Under the pieces are notes generated by a model, which searched no databases, had not been told where the DNA came from, and saw only the letters and a list, made by a program, of their open reading frames with translations. A DNA stretch of 64,000 nucleotides from Cristatella mucedo (taxonomy: Eukaryota; Bryozoa; Phylactolaemata; Cristatellidae), in assembly GCA_009760855.2 (NCBI GenBank), contig WPIO01000377.1:1-64000 (forward strand), read 5' to 3'. Every line of letters starts with the position of its first letter. The stretch's first letter is position 1. Below are positions 12,181 through 23,575 of this stretch, one piece after another. The position numbers and the translations under genes were made by a program.

Positions 12181-12408
12181 TGAGCATGGCCGCGGACGGT
12201 TCGCCGCCCTCCGTGACGATGCGCTCCCACGATGAGAGGTGGACTTTCGCTGGGGCGTGCGCCTGCCGAATGATCCTCAGTGCGTGCACAGGGTGGGCGT
12301 ATATAATGCAACCCTCAACCTACCGTGGTGCCTGAAATACATAACAATTCAGTATAGATATCGTCTGAAGTACAAGCTCGACGGCGACGATGCGGCCGTG
12401 ACTGGCAG
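12181..12408 (+). pseudogene. exon-like segment, frame broken; product unrecognised
   Basis: A strong splice acceptor (branch-point-like TTGACTCAC, then CCTCTTCTCTTGCAG) ends at 12,180. A donor (GGCAG/GTACGC) begins at 12,409, giving a segment of exactly 76 codons. Near its start, ATG at 12,186 sits in a good Kozak setting (A at -3, G at +4) and opens an Ala/Ser/Pro-rich N-terminus. From 12,236 a different frame reads like folded protein, with FRWGVRLPND, then VHRVGVYNATLNLPW and YRLKYKLDGDD. The two frames join only across a duplicated AG near 12,236, and the second frame has TGA at 12,233. It is therefore either a pseudogene, an assembly error, or two alternative exons. I do not recognise the domain. 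Confidence 0.35.
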
Positions 12409-12481
12409 GTACGCGCAGGTAGCCTCGTTTCGTCGACAGAACGGCTCTGTAAACCCACGAGCAAGGCGTTTATCTGTCACA

Positions 12482-12872
12482 TAATAATAATAATAATAAT
12501 TCACTTGATAAAGCGCTTTCATAGAACTTAATTTCTCTCTAGGCGCTTTACATTAGCTGTAAAGTGAAATGCAATTGAATGGTACGTAAAAATCATGCTT
12601 GAAAAAAAACAAACAAAATGAATAACATGGTTAGGGGTGACATGCACAGGGTCAGCATGCGAATGTGGTAGGTGGCAGCATGCACAGTGTCAGCACGCAT
12701 AAGCACATCAAGGACGAATCACAGGGACCCACTAAATGCTGTCCTAAATAGGTGTGTTTTCAAGTTCTTTTTAAATTTGGTCAGGACAGGGGATGTTCTG
12801 ACGCAGGTCGGGAGGGAGTTCCAAACTTTGGGAGCGTACGGACTAAATGCACCGTCTCCAAAGGATAAGACG
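12482..12872 (-). mobile_element. LINE-A 3' end, minus strand
   Basis: One of the best preserved 3' ends. Right to left it shows a GDGAFSPYAPKVWNSLP motif, the TxFKxNLKTHLF-like end of the RT ORF, a complete 3' UTR of about 240 bases, the hairpin block at 12,505-12,560 and an (ATT)n tail at 12,482-12,500. It lies between the two exon-like segments at 12,181-12,408 and 13,615-13,770, as an intronic insertion would. Confidence 0.9.
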
Positions 12873-13403
12873 CTCTCGCTCTCTCTCGCGCTCTGCGAGT
12901 TGCTTGTCTCCGGATGCTCGCTGCGAGTCGTCTGCTGCAGGAGGCGAGAGACTGCGAGGTGTCGCAGCAAATCTCAGTGTTTCAGCGATTGGCATTTCGC
13001 ACGACTCGCTCAAGTGCCGTACTTTTGAAATGCTTACTCTTCTTATCAGCACGCGGATGGTCTAATTGATCTAATGGTCTAATCTGAATTTACTCGAAAG
13101 AACGCCGCCGGCTTGCACTATTTCGAACAGCAGCAAAAAATTGAAGATGAAAGCTTCCACTCTTCAGGAGCTTTTGGAAACTATGGGCGAACCGAAACGC
13201 ATCCGGTAGTTTTTTTATCTCGCCTTTCGCACCTTTCGTCGTTAATTTTTGGAGCACGTGAGAGTAGGGGCAATGAATGCAAAGCGCCAACCAGTAGAAA
13301 TTCAAGTTCGCCCCGAGACGTGTCGCGAGCGCTGCTGCCTTCAGCTTTCCAAAATAGTGCTGGTGCTTCGGGTACTTTCGGTGCCCGTGGGCTGGGTCAC
13401 TGG

Positions 13404-13414
13404 CCCCCCCCCCC
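13404..13414. repeat. C homopolymer
   Basis: A run of about 11 C residues in GC-rich DNA. Confidence 0.85.
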
Positions 13415-13614
13415 GGTTGCCACGCTGTCGAGGCATAAGGGTTCGCGCTGAGTTCCTCGCGAGCGCGTGTCGAGTACCAAGCGACGGCTTCCTATCTCGC
13501 TCGTAGCTCCAATCCAGAGGCCAATCCGTCGTAGGTCAAAAGAGCTGAGCTGGGGCTGCGAGGCGTGCGGGTACGAGACGAACTGCAGCCACGCGTCGTG
13601 CCGGACGCGGCTGA

Positions 13615-13770
13615 GCTCGCTCCACGGCCGGCTTTCGCTACGACCTGCAGCTCGAGCGTGCGCCGCACCCCTACGAGATCATGGAGCAGGGCAGCGTGAA
13701 GGGTACCTGCGTGCACGGATTCACCGCCGGGGTCGGCCGTGACATTCAGTTTGAAAGACCAACGACAGCG
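13615..13770 (+). CDS. exon-like open segment; product unrecognised
   Basis: An open frame of 52 codons with a protein-like composition. It includes GFRYDLQLERAPHPYEIMEQ and GSVKGTCVHGFTAG, and ends at a good donor (ACAGCG/GTGAGC, GT at 13,771) in phase 0. An in-frame TGA at 13,612 means the exon would have to start after that, at an acceptor I cannot fix; AG at 13,649-13,650 is one option. It lies 1.2 kb downstream of the exon-like segment at 12,181-12,408, on the same strand and in the same GC-rich island, so the two may be exons of one gene. No family is recognised. Confidence 0.3.
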
Positions 13771-13791
13771 GTGAGCACCGGACGGCTTGCT

Positions 13792-13813
13792 GAGCTCGCC
13801 TGTCGGCGAGCTC
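13792..13813. repeat. 9-bp perfect hairpin
   Basis: GAGCTCGCC, loop TGTC, GGCGAGCTC. It sits 25 bases before the CAG tract. Confidence 0.7.
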
Positions 13814-13837
13814 CTCGCTTTCGTGCGTGCTCTTATG

Positions 13838-13838
<1 letters not shown>

Positions 13839-13904
<66 letters not shown>

Positions 13905-13924
13905 GCAGCAGCAGCAGCAGCAGC
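13839..13924 (+). repeat. (CAG)n trinucleotide repeat
   Basis: About 21 uninterrupted CAG units (13,839-13,902), an interruption that shifts the register, then about 7 more AGC units. Frames give poly-Ser, poly-Ala or poly-Gln. The interruption converts a poly-Ser frame into poly-Gln. Confidence 0.95.
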
Positions 13925-14031
13925 TATATATCGGGAAAACGGAGAGGTGAGTGCGTGAGTGAACAAGTGCTCTCGATAATGCTGGCGCTGACCGTTCCAG
14001 GAGCCTCGCTAATGTCTGCAATCGCTGTGTG

Positions 14032-14037
14032 GAAATA
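14032..14037 (+). terminator. possible poly(A) signal
   Basis: AATAAA about 110 bases after the CAG tract, at the end of the GC-rich island. It would fit a 3' end for a plus-strand transcript, but this is weak evidence alone. Confidence 0.2.
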
Positions 14038-14059
14038 AAACAAAAAAATTTATCTCGTC

Positions 14060-17000
14060 GCACTCCAAAGTCAAAATGCTAGATATTAAAGGAAAAAATT
14101 CGTGATTTTTTTTCCCGCGGGACTTTTAAAATAGTCACGATTTTCTCCGTCATATTCGCGCGCGTACGGCACCAATTTAGCTTAATCGATTCACGTTACG
14201 TCGTTCTTTTCGCTGGCATTCGAACGCTTGTCGGCAAGTTGAGAGCGACCTACTGCGCGTCTTAAGTTGGCGCAGAAAATCGCAAAAAAGCCGCACCCTT
14301 GCTTTGCTCCAGCTGCAGCCCACTGTCTGCCAACTCAACTCGTTGAACAGACAATGTCAAACCTGTGCGTCCAGCGTCTTGACGAGCGGACTGAGGTCGC
14401 CATTTTTGGGGTTAGTTACGTCCGAATTGTAGTCGCACGGGCTCAAAGGAAAAGACATTATTTTATTAGAGATGCCGAAGCTTTTAGGTGAAGGAGGAGG
14501 AGAAAAAAAAATGAAGCTTTAACCTCGACCTTTCAGATCGGCCTACTGAAATGCGAAAAGGCACATCAGAAAGTGCAAAGCCGGCCGCCGGCGTTAAGGG
14601 CACCTACGTAACCTAGGCAACCAATTTTTAGTTACGCCTGTGACGGCAGGAGGGCCCGTCGAGTAAAAAAACCATCTTGCTTTCCTCTCATTCTCTTCTT
14701 GCAATACGAGATATTGCCGGGCATTTGGTAGATCCATGTACTAAAAACTCCATGCACCGCTTTAGCCACATTTAAAATGCGTAGCCCTTTTTTAGTGTTT
14801 GGTCGGGAAAAAGCAAGAAACCTGCTTATGCATTTTCTAAAAAATCCTTACTCTGAGTAAGCGCAAGTAAAAAAAAACATCAAGTTGGAACAGCGTCTAA
14901 ACGACAAACCGAGATCTACGTAAGTGGCCCGACCCTAGCCAATTTTTCGTCACGAAGCGCGAGCAAATGCACTGTGGCCCAATGAATCGGCTCCACAACA
15001 CCGAGTCGCACAGCCTGCAATCTGGCGGGACGCTCGGACTCTGGATCAAGGTCAAGGTATCCACGTCCAAGGAAGCCTCTATTTAACGCAGTAAAATCTT
15101 TGCTTAAAATGTTGCATTAAGTTTTTTACGGCGACGGCGGCGAACTTCTGCACTCTGTCCGCAGGCGGCCGACACAAGTACTTCCGTTAATTTCAGGAGT
15201 CCTGATAGGCCACCGGCCACGCTTTCATTTTTGTGACAACATACAAGGTCACTCTAAATTTTACATTTAAATTTTATTTTTATTATTAAATTTTATATTT
15301 ACATTTTAGTTATGACTGGTGCTCGCTCGCGTGCATTTACTCGCTATGTTTCGCACTTATGTTAGCGTATCTAGGATGGCGCATTAAATGGCGCGGAGAA
15401 AAAAAGGTCCGACTTGCGTGGGGGCGTTTAAAGGACTTTGATCATTCCAGCTCCATCGGGTGGAGTGGTGATAGACCCCAAGCGGCTTCACCATAACAGG
15501 ATGTGCAGGGGGCTGCCGCAGGCGACAATGCAAGCCTCAGCCTCAGATGCAGGCTGGTGACGGCGTATTGGAGGGTGAGTCACTACTTGCGGCCAACGTC
15601 CGCGGCAATGGCGGCGACAGGAGAAGCTCCGAGCGTGCGAGCGTGCGCGCGAGATTTTAACTTATGGACGGAAGCTGGACGCGCCAGTGCCTGCGTCCAT
15701 CTGCACCGGTAGCTGGGCTCGCCTCGAATGCTTGGGATGCGGCAAGCCACGGCCCCAAGCTGGAACCTAGAGTGGCATCCGTTGATTCGTCGGGATTACT
15801 TGAAACTGTCATCGAAAACTCGTGAAAACTAATGGAAAGCTCAAGCTTTCCTTTGGAATGCGTGCCTGAGATTCACGCTGGCCTTGCTGGTGAGCTGACC
15901 CCTCTCTACTACTGAAGTGCCATCTTGAAGTCCTTCTTTAATGTAGCAGTTTTGACGACAGGAAAAATAAAGAACAAATTTCAGCTATGTTTTTAATTTT
16001 TATTTAGCATAAAACGAATTTGAAAAAATTCTCCGTTGTTATTTTTTTCCTTTTTGCTCCCTTGCGATAGTCAAGCACATGTCAATCTATTGCGTTACTC
16101 GCTCTTTTTGTTTCAGATCCATTGCTATCAAAGAGTGACACTTTCTCTCACTTCTGGCAATTGATCTCTTTTGCCCTTGATTAGAAAATTTAACATAAAT
16201 TGAGAAATAAAGTTTTCCAACTGCACTTATATTCGTATGAGCTCTCCGTCAACTGGTCAGCGCCGGCTAGCGAATCACTGCCGACTTTTGTTTCCGTGCG
16301 AAGAACGGAACGCGCATATAAAATTACTGTACATACTTTCGATGCTGGTGGAAAACTTGTCATAGGGAGGAATGGCGTTTTTTTGCCTAAATTAACATGC
16401 ACATTAGCACATACTTGCATTCAGTGCTCAGTTTCTTGCTGTCATTTGTTTTTGTTAGCAAACATGCGTGCTATTTTTGCTTGAAGGAAGTCCTACTTTT
16501 GAAGAGAGGGCGGAGTCATAACTAGTTATAAGGTAAGCAACCACGCCTTTCTTTGGTATGCACCTAATGCATATTGTATCTTGAGACCCAAGTTTAGTGA
16601 ATATTATGGATATCGAAGAATTGGACGTGTTGGCAGAGTCATCAAAGTACCTATATGTCTAAGCAAAAACAAGATTAGCTGGTTTGATAAATCGTTTTAT
16701 ATAGCGGCAGAAAGTTTTTTTTGAGCGATTTTTTTTTCCCTCCCGCTTGCGGGTGGACACCAAAGAATAGCATGCTGCAGGAGTCTAAACCCAACCAACA
16801 ACCTGAGTCGTGAAGAGCGATTACTTAGCTCTAGGTTAACAACCAGGGCTGGATACTCATTTTCGGATGTATTCACTCTTATTACTACCATCTACCTTTC
16901 CGTTTTTTTAATTTAATAGAATTAATAATCTTCCATTTTATAGCACAGTAAGAGAATTATATTGAGCAGTAAGAGACTTTAAATATGTTTCCAGAACTTT

Positions 17001-17989
17001 CAAACTTTCAGCAGCTGCCGAGCTGTAACCCGCCAGCACCTCTGCCTCCTGACCCCATTTGTCAAGGTCAAAAAACCCTTTCCTCTGGAAAGCCGAAAAA
17101 TCACCCAAAGAGACACAGCGCTTGATTTGTATGAATTTCAATAGAAAACAATACTGTTACAGATACAATCTCGTGCCTTAGTGTGTCAGGTTTAACTAGA
17201 AGAAGATTTTTTTTTTTACCATTTCTCCTAAATTTCTGATGCAAGTAATGGAAGAATGGTTAGCCACGCTGTCACTTTTCTCTACTACTTGCTGCTGGCG
17301 TCGGTCACCGGAGGTTCGGGAATTTTTGTGCCAGACACATAGTCAGCTGTTGATGTTCTCAAAAAAGAATTCCTATTTTCTGAGAGCCTATTTTTGGAAA
17401 TTACAGAGAGTAAGTAGTTTCGTTTGCTCACAAAATCTTCGCCGAGTAGACAAGTATTGGGACTCGGTACGCAGAAGGAAGGCCGCAAAGCTTGGCAGCA
17501 CGGTCAATTTAGCTGCTTTTGGCGAATGAAGATTGCTCCATCGCTTTCTGTATTCATACGCGCAGCCGTAAAGACTCAGCCAATGATTCTTAAAGAAGTC
17601 TTGTCAAAGGAGGCGTGAAAGTCTTCAACTTCATCTGAGCCACGGGAGGCTTTACAAGAGGCTTTAGAAAGAATTGGTTGCATAATATAGATATCAAATA
17701 AATAGATAAATATTCTTATACATAAATAAATATATATTCTTAGCGACCATAGCGTATATTGCCGAAAAAGGCTTAACCGTAGATAGCCTTGAATGTGAAA
17801 AGTGGCTAAACTTGTGTCGACTGATTCGATATCAGGTAATGATTCGCACACAAAATTCGGGCCACAATTGAAGAGCAGAAGAAGGTGCCTCAATACTACA
17901 ACTTTTTTTTATCAGTCGAATCCATAGATAGAACAGATAATTACATGCACACGCATATGTAAACAAACGAACCTATAAAAATATCTATA
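14060..17989. other. unassigned sequence
   Basis: No transposon or gene is recognised. A strong donor-like GTGAGT lies near 15,576 in moderately GC-rich DNA. A TTTTA-rich patch lies at 15,250-15,310. A degenerate LINE-A-type tail may be present on the minus strand near 16,935-16,965. Overlapping opposite-strand ORFs at 16,190-16,484 and 17,239-17,618 look like chance. Confidence 0.35.
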
Positions 17990-18570
17990 TGTGAGCGTCG
18001 CAGTTGCCACATCACACCACTTCTCACCGACCCTGTACTGGCTATCATTCAAGCAACGCATCGACTTCAAGGTTTTGTCGCTCACTTTTAGGTCCTTTCA
18101 TTCTTTGGCTCCAGCCTACCTATTAGATCTACTCCCCCACCAGGCTAAGCATAGTACCATCCACTTTTCGGAGTCTAACTGTTTACGTATATCTCTTACA
18201 AAACTCAAATCTTTTTGGAGACCGTGCCTTTAGTTTCGTATGCTCCTAAAGTCTGGAACTCAGTCCCTACTTATGTCACGACATCCCTTGACTTAACCAC
18301 TTTTAAAAGAAATATGAAAAAACGCACCTATTAAACCGCACCTATTAAAAACGAACCTATTTATCACAGCATTTAGTGGGTCCCTGTGCTGAAACAGTGC
18401 ATGCTGACCCTGCATTTCATGCCTAACCATGCGATTCTTGTTGTTTATTGAGGATGCCACTACTAACCATTCAGTTGTGCTTCCTTTGCTGTAAATGGAA
18501 AGCGCCTAGAAAGATATTGTGTTCACATTGGGGTGCTTTATCAAGTGTTTCATCATTATTATTGTTATTA
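17990..18570 (+). mobile_element. LINE-A, RT C-terminus plus 3' UTR
   Basis: Opens at the block encoding SVAVATSHH and the FKQRIDFKVLSLTF motif, as in the copy at 28,562-30,100. It continues through YLLDLLPHQAKH to the end of the ORF, then the 3' UTR, hairpin block (about 18,495-18,545) and ATT tail. Frames are broken after about 80 codons. A local duplication of the CACCTATTAAA segment occurs near 18,330-18,360. Confidence 0.85.
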
Positions 18571-18658
18571 TTATATGTATATATTGTGAATGTGCCCTTA
18601 TATGAATATCTTTTCAATACCGGCATGCGTATATACAAATAAGGTATATACAAAATGA

Positions 18659-18663
18659 ACTAT

Positions 18664-18717
<54 letters not shown>
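18659..18717. repeat. (TA)n microsatellite
   Basis: Nearly pure TA dinucleotides for about 59 bases, followed at 18,811-18,840 by a second (TA)n tract. Both lie close behind the LINE-A tail at 18,570. Confidence 0.95.
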
Positions 18718-18719
<2 letters not shown>

Positions 18720-18808
18720 AACATACTTGACATACAGGCTTTCACTGGTTCATACATAAAATATATGTATACATATATATGTATAAAATATATATATGTA
18801 AACACACA

Positions 18809-18840
<32 letters not shown>

Positions 18841-18842
<2 letters not shown>

Positions 18843-20100
18843 AGCAGCGCACCCAATGCATGCGTTTTAGCTCGACTAATGATATACTCGCATACCTCAT
18901 CGCATTATTTTGCAACACGAGTCACCCAAATGCAATCTTGCTTTGGATTGCGTGTACACTTTTAAGAGGAAACAGTAGGGCATTGCTGTAACTATATTAT
19001 TTCTATTCAGTGCGGCCTACTTTATGGAAAATCAAAGTGATGGATTTCGACATTTGAGACCGTATTGCTTAGCACGAGCTGTGCATTAGATTGAATAGAA
19101 GCAAGCAGGAAACTTTGTGACTTATACAAGAACGCGATGCTGGAAGAAAAGGCAATGCTTTAAATTTGCTAAGAGGAATGAGGGAATATGAATCTTTCGG
19201 CAGATATCTTATTTTGTACATACGAGTTCGAAAACTAAAAGCCTTCGGCTTAAACTCACCAGAAAAATTAGGGAATAGGGTATCGCAGTGAATCGTTTTG
19301 CAATGTGAGACACTGTCACCAGTGGACGCTGGGCAATGCTATCACAGGTGTGCACTGACACAGGGCAGAGCAAGTCGTTTTCTTTTAGAGGTATTGGCTT
19401 TGGCCTCAAACACTGTTTTGAAACCATCGTGTGCTCCGACGGCTTTGCTGGCTGCCAGTCAAGCTCCAGGTGTGCACAATGTAGGTGTGGCGATCTCTAG
19501 GTGCGTGCAGGATGTGCATGTGCAGCACCTATACTCTAGGTGCGAAACCTCTAGGTGTGCATATTAGGCCAGCTTGTAGCTATGTCAGGATTTGGGCGGG
19601 CCGGACTTACATGTACAACCTCTAGGGCGTGCTCGTGTGGCGAGCCCTAGAGGTGCAGGATCCGAGGTTACAGGCTACAGGCTACATCTGAGGTTACTTG
19701 CCAAGTGCTTCATCTATTGTTCAAAGTGAATAGCAAAATTAAAAAGATACTCGAACAGGAAGAAATTTTTCAATATTTTGGCAACTGGAGATTTTGTATT
19801 AATCCTAGCTGTTGCTCAAAGCATTTTATGATGCTGATTTGTGTAGGACCCGGTCCTTGACGATGGCACTGGATGGTGCTAAACTATTATGAGGTACAGC
19901 GTCACTAAAGAGAAAGAGTTACTTAATGTGCTGATAGTTGGACTTAAAACTTACTACTTCCGAGAGATAAAGTCATTATGCGATCGTGACTCTGCTCTGA
20001 TATCGGAAGGCGTCAAACGATAGCAATATAACGAGCTAATTCCTTATCCGAATCAAACATTTTGTGATAATAACAGTAGTGACAAAATTGAAATGTAATA
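18841..20100. other. unassigned, with a CTCTAGG motif cluster
   Basis: No gene is recognised. Between 19,460 and 19,655 the sequence CTCTAGGTGYG, or close variants, recurs at about 19,494, 19,535, 19,549 and 19,620, and ends in a hairpin at 19,619-19,653. Confidence 0.4.
19619..19653. repeat. inverted repeat, CCTCTAGGG hairpin
   Basis: CCTCTAGGG pairs with CCCTAGAGG. An inner CTCG/CGAG pair adds to the stem, with a 5-base loop and one bulge. Confidence 0.7.
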
Positions 20101-20114
20101 AGTAAAGTAAATTT

Positions 20115-20215
20115 AGTTTTGCATCCAGAGAGAACCAAATCCCTTTCTAGGCACTTTGCATATGCCGAAAATGAAGGATATCAATTGATTAGGGACAATA
20201 CGCACAATTTCAGAA
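20115..20215 (-). mobile_element. LINE-A 3' tail, minus strand
   Basis: Terminal block (ATCCAGAGAGAACC-like, then TTTCTAGGCACTTTGCAT) and a short stretch of UTR. No coding part. Confidence 0.65.
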
Positions 20216-20367
20216 TGCCTAGAACATAAAAGACAGTACATACCGATTGAGTAAGCTCCGACTATGCAATCGCATCTCGTGTTGGTTTTTTGGAGAGAGT
20301 GGGCTGCAAAACAAGGAACTTTGGGTATTCAACCACATAACAATCCGAGCTGACCTCGAGTCTTTGA

Positions 20368-20655
<288 letters not shown>

Positions 20656-20844
20656 CTTAACTCCTAGGCTGCTACTAACAAGACGTTTAAGCTGTGCTCC
20701 TGTAAATATCTTTGTGTATAGGTAGGTATGCGTGTGAAGGTATACAGGCCTTATATATACGTACATCTACCTGTATAGAATGCATGTACAAGAATTTAGC
20801 TGAATATTCTGTAAAATTATATATATACAAATCTTTTTATCTCT

Positions 20845-20935
20845 ATAATAATAATAATACATTTGCATAGCACCGTCAGGAAACTTAAATCTCTTACTAG
20901 GCACTTTACATTTGCTGCAAAAGATCTAGATACTT
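20845..20935 (-). mobile_element. LINE-A 3' tail, minus strand
   Basis: (ATA)n tail at 20,845-20,860, then TAGCACCGTCAGG-like and TACTAGGCACTTTACATTTG, the terminal block of LINE-A. Confidence 0.75.
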
Positions 20936-21747
20936 TTAATATGCTGGAAAATGAAGCACATTAACAGATCAGTAATAATTAGGGCTGTTCCAAACTTTCG
21001 CTTCGGGGCTGAGCAGTGAGGCAAGTAGCGATTCGGTATTATGCATAATAGTGGTTGTGTGTTTCCAAATGCGAATGGTGGTGACGTGACAGCTGTTTCT
21101 TCAAACGCGAGTGCTAAAATGACTGAACTGAAGTTGCTCTTTCATTAACATAATACACATATCGGGTTTATTTCGCTGGTGAATGACACAAAATTACTCG
21201 CCAAATAACTGCTTAATTTTAGTTTTATTAAGTTAAATTAAATTAAATTTTGCTTACAGTTTTACATTTTTTAATCTTTTCTTTAGATCTATTCTGTACA
21301 CTGCATGTATTAAGCCGAATAGGTAGATGTTTAAATTACTTGTATTCGGCAGAAAAAAAAGCGAAAATTAACTAGTCGGTACAGCTCTAGTAGTATTTAG
21401 CAATGACAGTTTCTCGAGTAAGAAGCACAGTACAATTCGCAAGAAAGCGGCGATGGCTGTAAAGAGATGGCGGATGTCGAGCTTCCTTTTAAATTTCGTC
21501 GAGTAAATGGTTGGCTTGATGTAGATTGAGTTCCACGTTTCGGAACCATGGGTACTGTAGGTATGGTCTCAAAGGGGGCCGCGGACTGCACTGAAATCTC
21601 CTGCTAGGGTTGGGCCTAATCGCTGCATTGCACTGGAAAGAGGTACATCAAGGTGAAAACGGTTGTACACGCCAGAAGGACTGAGTGATACATTATATCA
21701 AGTGCTGTCGGAAGGTCCAACACAGAACTGGAGGACTCTACCTAGAC

Positions 21748-21934
21748 CAGCGGTTCTCAACCTGTGGGTCGCGACCCCTACGGGGGTCGAACGACACTTT
21801 CACAGGGGGTCGCCTAAGACCACCGGAAAACACGCACTTCCTCATTTGCAAACAACAATTTTATGGTCGGGGGTGGCCAAAACATGAGAAACTTTACCTA
21901 AGGGTAGCGGCATTAGGAAGGCTGAGAACCACTG
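21748..21934 (+). mobile_element. SPIN-like hAT MITE with perfect target duplication
   Basis: A 187-bp non-autonomous DNA transposon. The left end reads CAGCGGTTCTCAACCT and the right end, reverse complemented, CAGTGGTTCTCAGCCT, so 14 of 16 positions match. It is flanked on both sides by ACCTAGAC (21,740-21,747 and 21,935-21,942), a perfect 8-bp target-site duplication as made by hAT transposases. Inside are the GGGTCGCGACCC palindrome (21,766-21,777), CCTAAGACCACCGGAAAACAC, and GGCATTAGGAAGG near the right end. From memory, this layout matches the SPIN (Space Invaders) hAT MITE consensus with part of the middle deleted. No transposase is encoded, so it depended on one in trans. The orientation given follows the usual SPIN listing. 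Confidence 0.88.
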
Positions 21935-21942
21935 ACCTAGAC

Positions 21943-22969
21943 TCACATTCCTGAGAAGGTAATTAAATACTAGCAGAAGTGCTGACTACGCAGCAGCGTG
22001 ACTAGGTCCAAGTCCTGAGTAGAATTACCTTGCCAGGTTCAATATTTCAATAGATTTTAGCTGGTCTCCCAATTCTTGCTATAGTGTCTTTGCTGGGATT
22101 ATGAGGGAAACTGGGTGTGAATGTCAACAAAGTTCTCCACCTGCACAGACATTGTATGCGAAGCCTAAATGAACGCACGAGCAGCTGTAGAATCTCATCG
22201 AATGACTGAAAGTCGCCAATCTGCATTGCCCACATAAACACAAATTCTGTCTAGAAAAAAGTAAAGTCACAAAGCAGTTCATTCCACCTGTAATTCACAC
22301 GCGTTTGTATCACTCTAGGTTGTAGTTCACAGTTCCACATCGACGCCAGAAGAGTACGTGATCGCAGGAAGTGCTCAGAACTTCAGCCACTGTCATCGTG
22401 CCGACAGCAATGTGACGATAAGCATTAGGCCAGCTACAGCGGGAGGTGCTGGCGATGACCATACCGTTAGAAGGCTGTCAATTCCCCCAGAGAGCATGCC
22501 GGTTGAGCACTGCTTTGTCCTGCATGCGCTACAACAGTGCTCTGCCCGAGCGGTGTCGCTGCGTGTCGCCGTGTGCAGCCACCCAATCGATGTGCCGTTG
22601 CAGTCAAGCCCGTGGACGACATAGTGGTAAGAAAGCTCAACTCGTCCCACGGTGGTACTCAGCTGGAGATGGAAGTTTGAAGGCCACGCCTACATTCATT
22701 GCATTTTGGTGTACCAGCTTCGAGTACAGCTTGCCAGGTTTGGTGCTTTCGGGCGCACTCGGCGATTGCAATGACAGTATGAATGGCAAATGAAAGATAG
22801 CGTCTCAAAGTGTAGCAAATGCTTCGAATCTATTCGCTGCATCGAACCTTTTCATTACGTCTACCGCGATGTGCTTTTACAGTCCTTTTTTGTGCTGAAG
22901 TATGAACTTGAGCAGAAGCTATAAGCCTATAAGCCTTTAAAATAAATAAATACTAGCTGATTTAACAGC
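21943..22969. other. no recognised feature
   Basis: Overlapping frames on both strands at 22,358-22,793 show no domain. A short CTATAAGCC tandem lies at 22,920-22,940 and recurs at 23,130-23,165, on either side of SINE-B. Confidence 0.4.
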
Positions 22970-23126
22970 CTATTTTTGTATAGCGACAGAAAAATCCTTA
23001 GCGGCTATCACCACCACTTGCAGTGGCGATAAAGGATCGCCCACCACAGGATTCGAACCCATGGCCTCGGGGCGAGGTCGTGAAAAAGCAAACCACCTTA
23101 CCTAGTGAGCCATTATGGATCACCGC
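22970..23126 (-). mobile_element. SINE-B, reference copy
   Basis: On the minus strand: a tRNA-like head with a GGCTCACTAGG box A-like motif, a canonical box B (GGGTTCGAATCC near 23,050), then GGTGGTGATAGCCGCTAAGG and an A-rich end. It is about 155 bases and is the clearest copy of this family in the window. Box B is intact, but the head does not fold as a clear tRNA cloverleaf, so it is called a SINE and not a tRNA gene. Confidence 0.8.
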
Positions 23127-23444
23127 CTGTAAGTCTATACGCCTATAACCCTATAAGCCTATAACCCTCTGTGGCTTTGAAGGTCAGATCCGATTCCTGA
23201 GAAGGCGCCATCAAAACGGGACTCGAAGCATACAAATCCTGGAAGCGAAGTAGCTCTGCTGTACTAATGCAGGGGAGGATTCGATGTAGCATGTAAACAT
23301 ACTAAATGTTACAAAGCAAACGGGTAGATAACTCGCCACTGCCGAAGCGGTGTAGGTCGTAGCTTAGTCTGAGATTTCGGAGTGTAGTTGCTAACGCCAA
23401 CTGTCATCCAACGAGCCCCCCTTAAACTGGTCGTATCCCATGGA

Positions 23445-23575
23445 TAATACTACTACTATACTACTGCTATACTACTACTACTAATATATTTGGTATAGCG
23501 CCCCTAGGTAGCTTTATCTCTTTCCAGGCAAGTTACAGCATTATAAAGATAGCATGACCAGATGCAGGGCTTACT
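23445..23575 (-). mobile_element. LINE-A/SINE-A 3' tail with (ACT)n tract
   Basis: A (CTA)n microsatellite at 23,448-23,490 precedes TAGCGCCCCTAGG and TCTCTTTCCAGGCA, a diverged minus-strand terminal block. Confidence 0.6.

Noticed and set aside
13681-14063. Four open frames of poly-Ser, poly-Ala, poly-Cys and poly-Leu across the CAG tract
   Set aside because: They arise from a trinucleotide repeat that is open in nearly every frame. Only the flanking exon-like segment was kept, at low confidence.
22970-23126. Possible tRNA gene with canonical box B GGGTTCGAATCC
   Set aside because: Other dispersed copies share its body outside the tRNA-like part, which fits SINE-B.
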